Source: Algoriphagus sp.
Lineage (GTDB): Bacteria; Bacteroidota; Bacteroidia; Cytophagales; Cyclobacteriaceae
Assembly: GCF_013373065.1 (NCBI RefSeq)
Contig: NZ_JABXIN010000013.1
Coordinates: 248,001-312,000, forward strand
Length of the DNA: 64,000 nucleotides
Direction of reading: 5' to 3'
The notes below the pieces were generated by a model, which was given only the letters and a program-made list of their open reading frames with translations, ran no database searches and had not been told where the DNA came from. A program made the position numbers and the translations under genes. Positions 35,829 to 43,221 of the stretch are shown here, in pieces; the stretch's first letter is position 1; every line of letters begins with the position of its first letter.

Positions 35829-38591
35829 CTATAATTCTAATTGGAAAATTTTCCAAAAAGGAATTCCCTCTCCAGTTACACCTTCCATTTTGACGGTGAT
35901 GTTTTTTACTCCTTTGGGCAAGAAAACCTCAAAATCATAGCTTCTTTCCACTTCTGAAGTCCAAGGAGTCCAATAAAGGGTAGCGCTTTGCCCTAGGGGT
36001 TGATTTTGGTCGGGAATATTGGGGAAAGGGTTTGTTTCGGCAAAACCTATCACGGGATATTTAGCAAAGCCAAAATCATTAAACCTTCTTTTGTCTTTAG
36101 TTTTTCGCTCGCCTCTTTTTGTTTCAATCATAATCACCCCGGCGAAGCCAGCCAGACCAAATACATTGGAATTGAGTGTATAAACAGCAATGGATTTCAC
36201 TTCGTCTGTTAGGTAGTTTTGCAATACATCATTTGCAGTCTCTCCTTCATTGTACAGATATCGTGATCCATCAATAATAAGTAAAGGTTCACCGTCATTA
36301 AGGCCATAATTGAAATTACCAAGTCGGCCATTCCCGAATTTCATTCCTATTACTGACGCTACTGTGTTTCCGGGCCAGTTTTCAAGTTCCGAACTTGTAA
36401 ATTCCCGGTCAGGTGCCCCATATCCATAATAATTTTCTGCAAGGCTCTCAATTTTGGTATCCTCGGCTACAAACTCTTCTAATAGAATATAATCCCCAAA
36501 ATTGTCATAGGCTAAGGAATATTCGATCACTTCATATTTTTGGTACTGATTTTTGGGGAACGTACCATTAAATTCAGGGGAAGTTCTTGGTGTGTAGGTA
36601 ATCATTCCATAGGGCCTTTGTTTTTGGTCCAGGGCAGCGAAAGCAAGGGTGTCCCAACCCACAAAATTTAATCCGCTCGCTCTGAAATAACCAGATGAGT
36701 CAGTTTTCACCACTCCATAATCTTCCAAATCACCTCTTACAATTGTGATTGGGTTAATATCAGGATCTCTTTTTTTGGTCTTTTCAAATTTGCCTTCAAC
36801 GGTGATTCCATATTCAATTCCAAAGGTAGGAGAAACTGTAAATCCCTCCATTAGCGGTTCATCAAGCCAATCATAGGAGGAGATGATGGTTTCTTGAACC
36901 GCTATCTGTGCTACCAAATCGGAATTTGTAACCGACAGAGAAAATTGAGCGGGAACTAGCTCATCCAGGGCATCTTTTATCGTAAGATTAATCAATGCTT
37001 TTCTATCGCTTCCTTCAAGAATTACACTATGGGAAATATCAAAAATTAGGTCTCCAGCATAATCTACTTCTGGAATCTGCTGATTCTCAACATTAAGGCC
37101 TTTGGCTAGGACTGGTAAGGCCCGCATAAACATATCTCCCTTAGGGTAATTTCGCATCCAATCCGTGTATGCCCTAATAAAATAATCACCTTGGGGGAGG
37201 GAGTCAGGAAGATCAAAACTTCCTGCTATATTGCCCGATTCAATTCTGTACCGATTGGTAAAGATCAATTGGGTTCGTTCATCTCTCAATTCAACATGCA
37301 AAACTTGACTTAGCGTATCTCGATAAAACTGGTTTTTGTAGAGCATGGTCCCTCCGAACCAAACTCGTTCCCCTGGATAATAATAAGGTTTATTTGTAGT
37401 GAGAAAGGGCCGCTCTCTCTTGTTTTCCCATTTGTTTTTATTGATTTCTTCCAAATCTACTTCCGCAACCAGATTTTCAAATGTCGTGGGAGGTACGTAA
37501 TCATGTGGTAAACTTCTTCCCATCCGAGGTCTTCCGATGTAGCCAGAAAGTACTACTTGGGTAGGGTCAATAGGTACTCCATTTCTGTCTATATCAAAGT
37601 AACCCAAAGGTGCAGAGACCCATCCAACAGGGTGATAAATATCCACGTAATACTCGTTTCTCCAGTTTTTTCTTAAGAAATGAACTTCAACCCGGTCCGG
37701 CCAAATGATCCTAAAATTCCCATTCCTGAGAGGAATCCTCCGGATAGAATCCTGTTGAATAGAAATAATGGATTCCCCAAGTTCTACGGTGTAGGTATTT
37801 GTCCTTCGGCGGTTCATTTGCTCCGGTAAGGTTTTATACAAATCGAAGCCCTGCTCTGAAACTTCTTGAAGCAAAATGGATTTCATCAGGTGTTTCACCG
37901 ATCCTTGGTAACTCGTCTGTTTGTTCAATAGGATTTCGGCTGCTTCAGTTGAGTCTACTGGGATTTTGTCTTCGAAAAAGGCCAATCCATAGTAACTGGA
38001 TTTATTCTTGTAAAATTTATAATCCTGCAAATAATACGTGACTTTGTATCCTAGCGCCTCATTTTCTAAAATTAGTGGCTCTTGTGCAGTAGCCTGAATG
38101 TAATTTGGCCCCTTTTCCGGCTTTACTTTTTGGAAATCCAAAACCCAGGGGTTGGTAATTTCTACCTCATTTGCTACGGGGTCATCTGGCAAAGCCAAAA
38201 ACACGTTTTCAAACCTTTTCAAGTTTCTTTCCCATGGTTTATCCCTTCTGCTTTTCAGTTCAACCTCACTTAAAACCGATTCGAGAGGGGTTAGGATGAA
38301 ATCAACCTGTTTGGTTTCACTGATTCCGATGCTTACTTTCTTGGTGGCTGTGCTGTATCCAACAAATGAAGCGACCAAACTAAAGGTACTAGGCAAATCT
38401 GGCCTAGAAAGGATGAAATAGCCGTTTTCATCCGTAGTGGTTCCAATTGTAGTGTTATTGATAAAGACATTGGTAAAAGGAATTCTTTTACCTGTTGCAC
38501 TATCTTTTACTGATCCCTTGATGGTCTGAGAAAAGGAAGCGCCAAGAATAAAGCATAAAAAAATACAGAAGCTGAGTGTTTTTTGGAACAT
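35829..38591 (-). CDS. Large exported protein with carboxypeptidase-regulatory, MG2-like and TonB-plug domains but no barrel
   Basis: A 920-residue exported protein. A signal peptide (1-22) precedes a carboxypeptidase regulatory-like domain (about 24-110: KGSVKDSATGKRIPFTNVFI). The middle, around 405-520, resembles the macroglobulin MG2-type domain that follows such domains in Bacteroidota (TTNKPYYYPGERVWFGGTML, PQGDYFIRAYTDWMRN). Near 755-850 a short TonB-plug-like segment occurs (VKSIAVYTLNSNVFGLAGFAGVIMIETKRG). No beta-barrel follows, so it cannot be a receptor itself. A surface-associated binding or protection role is possible. It converges with the serine hydrolase gene with 2 bp between. 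Confidence 0.75.
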   Translation of the reverse strand: MFQKTLSFCIFLCFILGASFSQTIKGSVKDSATGKRIPFTNVFINNTTIGTTTDENGYFILSRPDLPSTFSLVASFVGYSTATKKVSIGISETKQVDFILTPLESVLSEVELKSRRDKPWERNLKRFENVFLALPDDPVANEVEITNPWVLDFQKVKPEKGPNYIQATAQEPLILENEALGYKVTYYLQDYKFYKNKSSYYGLAFFEDKIPVDSTEAAEILLNKQTSYQGSVKHLMKSILLQEVSEQGFDLYKTLPEQMNRRRTNTYTVELGESIISIQQDSIRRIPLRNGNFRIIWPDRVEVHFLRKNWRNEYYVDIYHPVGWVSAPLGYFDIDRNGVPIDPTQVVLSGYIGRPRMGRSLPHDYVPPTTFENLVAEVDLEEINKNKWENKRERPFLTTNKPYYYPGERVWFGGTMLYKNQFYRDTLSQVLHVELRDERTQLIFTNRYRIESGNIAGSFDLPDSLPQGDYFIRAYTDWMRNYPKGDMFMRALPVLAKGLNVENQQIPEVDYAGDLIFDISHSVILEGSDRKALINLTIKDALDELVPAQFSLSVTNSDLVAQIAVQETIISSYDWLDEPLMEGFTVSPTFGIEYGITVEGKFEKTKKRDPDINPITIVRGDLEDYGVVKTDSSGYFRASGLNFVGWDTLAFAALDQKQRPYGMITYTPRTSPEFNGTFPKNQYQKYEVIEYSLAYDNFGDYILLEEFVAEDTKIESLAENYYGYGAPDREFTSSELENWPGNTVASVIGMKFGNGRLGNFNYGLNDGEPLLIIDGSRYLYNEGETANDVLQNYLTDEVKSIAVYTLNSNVFGLAGFAGVIMIETKRGERKTKDKRRFNDFGFAKYPVIGFAETNPFPNIPDQNQPLGQSATLYWTPWTSEVERSYDFEVFLPKGVKNITVKMEGVTGEGIPFWKIFQLEL

Positions 38592-38806
38592 GGGAAAAAT
38601 GAGGAATCTCCTCTAATCTACTGAAAAAATACATCAAGGTTTGCTAACCAAGATTTAGGCCATTAAAATGGGAGATATGTCCAAACTTGAAAAGAGGATT
38701 TGAATTAGAATTGATATTTGAAATATTTTTAGTCTTTAGCAAGGGTTTTATTCGATATTGTTACTAGGCTTTCATGAATTGCTACCATCCCAAGAAGGAG
38801 TAAAGT

Positions 38807-38835
38807 AAAAAAGAGAGGCTTCTCATTTCTCTCTT
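38807..38835 (-). terminator. Hairpin in the long gap before ileS
   Basis: Within the 469-bp gap 38592-39060, AAGAGAG (38811-38817) and CTCTCTT (38829-38835) pair with an 11-nt loop. On the minus strand the stem is followed by six T. No minus-strand gene lies upstream of it, so its role is unclear. The stretch 38592-38806 is AT-rich and shows no gene. Confidence 0.4.
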
Positions 38836-38864
38836 GTCGAATTCCAAAAGGTATTCGCATTTTC

Positions 38865-38896
38865 TTTCCCCAAAAAGCCCAATTCTGCTATCTTTG
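38865..38896 (+). promoter_or_regulatory. Predicted promoter of the ileS leader
   Basis: TATCTTTG at 38889-38896 is an exact TAnnTTTG match, with TTTC 20 bp upstream (38865-38868) in the -33 position. Transcription would begin near 38903, exactly at the edge of the structured element, giving a leader of about 158 nt before ileS. Confidence 0.6.
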
Positions 38897-38902
38897 TGCC
38901 TT

Positions 38903-39021
38903 ATTTTGAGCGGGATGGCCCGCGTGAGGGATAGAAGCGGTATCCGCCTGATCCGATAGCTATCGGATCAGGCGGATAAGAGCGTATAGCCCGACCCCGC
39001 CCTTTTCGGCGGGGGCACGCC
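38903..39021 (+). ncRNA. Structured RNA-like leader element upstream of ileS
   Basis: Several helices can be drawn. P0: GCGGG (38910-38914) with CCCGC (38919-38923). P1: GCGTG (38922-38926) with CACGC (39016-39020), an alternative partner for part of P0. P2: GGGaTA (38928-38933) with TAgCCC (38987-38992). P3: a perfect 19-bp inverted repeat at 38941-38978 without loop. P4: CCCCGCC (38995-39001) with GGCGGGG (39008-39014). Unpaired runs such as AGAAGCGG and AGCGTATAGCCCGACC look like conserved RNA linkers I associate with recurrent Bacteroidota structured elements (perhaps Flavo-1; name uncertain). It could be a cis-acting leader, a separate small RNA, or a mobile repeat. Confidence 0.55.
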
Positions 39022-39060
39022 CAAAACCCATTCAATAAAGAATTCGATAAGCAGGAAGCA

Positions 39061-42000
39061 GTGAAAACGTATCAGGAATTTAAACAGGTAGATTATCCCC
39101 AAATTGGAGAGTCTGTACTCGCCTATTGGAAAGAGAATCAAATCTTTGAAAAGTCCATCGCCAACCGGGAAGGTGCGCAGACCTTTACTTTCTTTGAAGG
39201 TCCGCCGTCCGCCAATGGCACACCGGGCATTCACCATGTCATGGCGCGGACACTCAAGGATATTTTTTGTCGATACAAAACCCTTCGCGGCTATCAAGTC
39301 AAGCGAAAGGGAGGATGGGATACGCATGGACTTCCGGTAGAATTGCAGGTAGAAAAGGAACTCGGCATCACCAAAGAGGATATCGGGAAGAAAATTTCCG
39401 TAGAGGAATACAACAAGCGCTGTAAGGAAACGGTCATGCGATTCAAAAATGAATGGGATGATCTGACCGAAAAAATAGGCTATTGGGTAGATCTCGATGA
39501 TCCCTATATCACCTTCGATAGCAAGTATATTGAGACGCTTTGGTACCTTTTGAAGCGTCTATATGAAAAGGGCCTTTTGTACAAAGGATATACGATTCAG
39601 CCTTACTCTCCTGCGGCAGGAACGGGACTTTCTTCACACGAACTCAATCAGCCGGGAACCTACAAGGATGTTAAGGATACGTCCATCACGGCACAGTTTA
39701 AGCTGAAAAATCAGGACAATACTTACATTCTGGCCTGGACAACTACGCCTTGGACCTTGCCTTCCAACTCGGCTTTGGCGATAGGTGAAAAGTTAGATTA
39801 TGTAAAGGTCAAAACCTTCAATCCCTACACTTATGAGCCCGTCAATGTGATTTTGGCAAAGGCTCGTATGGGGGCTTACCTGAATCCCAAAGCGGCTGAT
39901 CTTAAGTTGGAAGAATACAAGCCCGGAGACAAATTGATCCCTTACGAAATTGTAGAGGAGTTCAAGGGAAAAGATATGTTGGGTTGGGAATACGAGCAAC
40001 TCTTCCCGATCGAAGCATTGGCACTTCCCTATCCGGCGTTTACGGTAGTGGCTGGTGATTATGTAACGACCGAAGATGGTACTGGAATTGTCCACTTGGC
40101 GAAGGCCTTTGGTGCGGATGACTTCCGAACTTTAGTACAGAATGATGTGCCAGGCATTTTTGTGAAGGATGAACTGGGAAATGATATCCCGGTAGTGGAT
40201 AAGCAAGGGAAATTCCTTCCTGTGGTGGGGGAATACCTCGCTGCAAAAATGAAGGAACATGGAATTACCGCGCACAAGGAATATGGTCCGGATGATTTCT
40301 ATGTTAAAAATTACACAGAGGATGATGAGAGTGCTGCTGATTTCAAGAATACGGATATCATCATCTCCATTATCCTAAAAAATGAAAACAAGGCCTTTAA
40401 GGTCGAAAAATACGAACACAGCTATCCGCATTGTTGGCGTACCGATAAGCCCGTGCTTTACTATCCATTGGAAAGCTGGTTTATCAAAACTACCGCCTAC
40501 AAGGATAAGTTAGTGGCCCTCAACAAAACTATCAATTGGAAGCCTGAGGCTACGGGAACGGGCCGATTTGGCAACTGGCTAGAAAATTTAGTGGATTGGA
40601 ACTTGAGCAGGTCCCGATTCTGGGGGACACCCCTTCCGATTTGGAGAACAAGCGATGGATCTGAAGAAAAATGCATCGGTTCGATCTCCGAACTTAACAC
40701 TGAAATTGAAAAGTCTATCGCTGCCGGTTTCATGGAGAAGTCTCCATTTGAAGGGAAGGAACTGGACTTGCATAGACCCTATGTAGACGATGTGATTTTG
40801 GTTTCTCCAAAAGGGGAAAAAATGTTCCGAGAGCCGGATTTGATTGACGTTTGGTTTGATTCTGGAGCCATGCCTTATGCACAATGGCATTTTCCTTTCG
40901 AAAACCAATCGGTGTTCAAACATAATTTCCCGGCGGATTACATTGCTGAAGGGGTGGATCAAACTAGAGGTTGGTTCTTCACCCTGCATGCTATCGCGGT
41001 AATGCTTTTTGACTCTGTTGCTTTCAAAAATGTGATTGCCAATGGGCTGGTTTTGGATAAAAATGGCAATAAAATGTCCAAGCGATTGGGTAATGCTGTT
41101 GATCCGTTCAAGACCTTGAAAGAATATGGACCAGATGCCCTGCGATGGTATATGCTGAGTAATGCCAATCCTTGGGATAACCTGAAATTCAATTTGGACG
41201 GGGTGACTGAAGTGCAGCGACGCTTCTTTGGTACCCTACAAAACACCTATAATTTCTTCGCGCTTTATGCCAATTTGGATGCCTTTGTCTATGACAAGTC
41301 CAAAGCGATTCCGGTAAAAGAGCGGGCTGAACTCGATCAGTGGATTGTCTCCAAGTTGCAGTCTTTGATTGCAGAAGTGGAGGAAGCGATGGATCAATAC
41401 GATGCGACCCGAGCTACCCGAGCGATTATGAATTTCACGGTGGATCAATTATCCAACTGGTACGTACGCTTGGCTCGAAAGCGATTCTGGAGAGGGGATA
41501 TGAATGAGGACAAGCAGGCAGCCTATGAGACCTTGTACGAATGCTTGCTTACCTTGACTCAATTGATGTCCTCCTTTGCTCCTTTCTATTCGGATTGGTT
41601 GTACCAAAATTTGACCGAAGCTGGGGGAAGTGGAGAAGATTCTGTGCATTTGACCGATTGGGTTTCTGCAGATCAATCCTTGATCGATGAGGATTTGGAG
41701 AGGAGCATGGAATTGGCGCAGACTATTTCTTCCTTGGTGCATTCCCTTCGAAAGAAGGAAAAACTAAAAGTTAGACAGCCTTTGCAGCGCATTTTGATTC
41801 CTGTACTCTCCAAGAAGACCCAGGCACAAATTGAACATGTGGCTGAGTTGATCAAAACTGAGGTAAATATCAAGGCGATAGAATTCCTGGATGATGCTTC
41901 CGGTATTTTGGTGAAAGAAGTGAAGCCAAACTTGCCGGTTTTGGGTAAAAAGTATGGCCCAAAAATGCGATTTGTGGTAGCGGCCATCAAATCTTGGGGT

Positions 42001-42444
42001 CAGGATGAAATCAATCAAATCGAGCGGGAGGGAAAATTCTCCATCGATGTGGAAGGTGAGTCCGTAGATATCCTTTTGGAGGAAGTTTTGATTTCTTCTC
42101 AGGATATTCCAGGTTGGTCCGTAGCTTCTGATGGAGGCGTTACGGTAGCTTTGGATGTGACCCTGACAGAAGAATTGAAGCAGGAAGGAGTTGCCCGTGA
42201 TCTCGTCAACCGAATCCAAAATCTTCGTAAGGAGATGGGGCTGGAGGTTCAGGATAAAATTCATATACAAATAGCCGATGGTAATCCATTAGTAGACGCT
42301 TCTGTAGAAAATTTCGGTTCTTACATTCAATCTGAAACCCAGGCCCTGACTTTGCGTGTGACAGAGGAAGCGAAAGGCGGTACCCTTTTGGATATGGATG
42401 ATTTTGAAATCGCAGTCAACGTCCTAAAGGCCGAAGGCAATTAA
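39061..42444 (+). CDS. ileS: Isoleucyl-tRNA synthetase
   Basis: Class Ia synthetase charging tRNA-Ile, 1127 residues, the long form. The class I signatures are present: GIHHVMAR (HIGH-type, about residues 56-63) and NKMSKRLGN (KMSKS-type, about 676-684), with the editing domain CP1 between them, and a C-terminal anticodon-binding region with KKEKLKVRQPLQ. The GTG at 39061 is taken as start because KTYQEFKQVDYPQIGES matches the family N terminus and no in-frame ATG is near. It is transcribed with lspA, 4 bp downstream. Confidence 0.96.
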   Translation: MKTYQEFKQVDYPQIGESVLAYWKENQIFEKSIANREGAQTFTFFEGPPSANGTPGIHHVMARTLKDIFCRYKTLRGYQVKRKGGWDTHGLPVELQVEKELGITKEDIGKKISVEEYNKRCKETVMRFKNEWDDLTEKIGYWVDLDDPYITFDSKYIETLWYLLKRLYEKGLLYKGYTIQPYSPAAGTGLSSHELNQPGTYKDVKDTSITAQFKLKNQDNTYILAWTTTPWTLPSNSALAIGEKLDYVKVKTFNPYTYEPVNVILAKARMGAYLNPKAADLKLEEYKPGDKLIPYEIVEEFKGKDMLGWEYEQLFPIEALALPYPAFTVVAGDYVTTEDGTGIVHLAKAFGADDFRTLVQNDVPGIFVKDELGNDIPVVDKQGKFLPVVGEYLAAKMKEHGITAHKEYGPDDFYVKNYTEDDESAADFKNTDIIISIILKNENKAFKVEKYEHSYPHCWRTDKPVLYYPLESWFIKTTAYKDKLVALNKTINWKPEATGTGRFGNWLENLVDWNLSRSRFWGTPLPIWRTSDGSEEKCIGSISELNTEIEKSIAAGFMEKSPFEGKELDLHRPYVDDVILVSPKGEKMFREPDLIDVWFDSGAMPYAQWHFPFENQSVFKHNFPADYIAEGVDQTRGWFFTLHAIAVMLFDSVAFKNVIANGLVLDKNGNKMSKRLGNAVDPFKTLKEYGPDALRWYMLSNANPWDNLKFNLDGVTEVQRRFFGTLQNTYNFFALYANLDAFVYDKSKAIPVKERAELDQWIVSKLQSLIAEVEEAMDQYDATRATRAIMNFTVDQLSNWYVRLARKRFWRGDMNEDKQAAYETLYECLLTLTQLMSSFAPFYSDWLYQNLTEAGGSGEDSVHLTDWVSADQSLIDEDLERSMELAQTISSLVHSLRKKEKLKVRQPLQRILIPVLSKKTQAQIEHVAELIKTEVNIKAIEFLDDASGILVKEVKPNLPVLGKKYGPKMRFVVAAIKSWGQDEINQIEREGKFSIDVEGESVDILLEEVLISSQDIPGWSVASDGGVTVALDVTLTEELKQEGVARDLVNRIQNLRKEMGLEVQDKIHIQIADGNPLVDASVENFGSYIQSETQALTLRVTEEAKGGTLLDMDDFEIAVNVLKAEGN

Positions 42445-42448
42445 TAAG

Positions 42449-43072
42449 ATGAATAAATACCTTAAATATTTTGGGATCACACTTTTGGTAATCGCTATTG
42501 ATCAGGCGGTCAAGATGTTGGTTCACTTCCAAATGGACTTTGGAACTCCAGGTCAGATCAAGATTTTCGGAGATTGGTTTAAGTTGCATTACACGACCAA
42601 CCCAGGGATGGCTTTTGGAATGGAACTGGGAACTGAATACGGCAAATTATTGCTGACTTCTTTCCGCTTGGTTGCCATGTTCGGTATAGGTTATTATTTA
42701 TACTATATCATAAAAAAGAAACAACATCCAGTATACATAGTATGTATTGCCATGATATTAGGAGGTGCTATTGGCAATTTGGTAGATTCAATATTTTATG
42801 GAGTTTGGTTGAATAATGCTCCTTATGATGCGCCTACACCTTGGCTTCATGGGCAAGTAGTGGATATGTTTTACTTCGATATCTGGGAAGGCTACATTCC
42901 TGAATGGGTTCCGCTGTGGGGAGGTTCTTATACAGCGCTATGGCCAATTTTCAATATAGCTGATGCTGCTATTTTCATCGGGGTAGCGATAATTTTGATC
43001 TTTCAGGGGAAATTTTTTCCTGAGAAACCAAAGGAAAACCTGTCTCATGAAAGCACGCAATTAGAAGAATAG
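42449..43072 (+). CDS. lspA: Lipoprotein signal peptidase
   Basis: Aspartic peptidase of the inner membrane that cleaves the signal peptide of prolipoproteins before the lipidated cysteine. The 207 residues contain four hydrophobic segments and both catalytic Asp motifs: GGAIGNLVDSIFYG (about 108-121) and PIFNIADAAIFIG (about 172-184). An insertion of about 40 residues between them (from NNAPYDAPTPW to VPLWGGSYTALW) makes it longer than the E. coli enzyme and is common in this phylum. Many lipoproteins in this window depend on it. It is co-transcribed with ileS and ended by the terminator at 43099-43135. Confidence 0.94.
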   Translation: MNKYLKYFGITLLVIAIDQAVKMLVHFQMDFGTPGQIKIFGDWFKLHYTTNPGMAFGMELGTEYGKLLLTSFRLVAMFGIGYYLYYIIKKKQHPVYIVCIAMILGGAIGNLVDSIFYGVWLNNAPYDAPTPWLHGQVVDMFYFDIWEGYIPEWVPLWGGSYTALWPIFNIADAAIFIGVAIILIFQGKFFPEKPKENLSHESTQLEE

Positions 43073-43098
43073 ACCCTTTTCTTTTCTAAATCATCAAT

Positions 43099-43135
43099 AA
43101 AAACCCTTTTGTATCTCTGTCAAAAGGGTTTTTTT
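43099..43135 (+). terminator. Terminator of the ileS-lspA operon
   Basis: Thirteen-bp stem AAAAACCCTTTTG (43099-43111) and its complement (43121-43133), 9-nt loop, followed by further T. It lies 27 bp after the lspA stop. Confidence 0.92.
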
Positions 43136-43221
43136 ATTATTTTTCGAGCTATTACCTTTTCTAAATTACCCAAGGCATGCACTATTTATAGCCTTGGTCT
43201 TTATAATAAAGTAATATTTAG

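Noticed and set aside
38903..39060. T-box riboswitch before ileS
   Set aside because: No T-box consensus (AGGGTGGNACCGCG-like) or specifier loop arrangement; T-boxes are not expected in this phylum.
41764..42270. 168-codon minus-strand frame within ileS
   Set aside because: Shadow of the synthetase C-terminal region, low-complexity translation with no start context.
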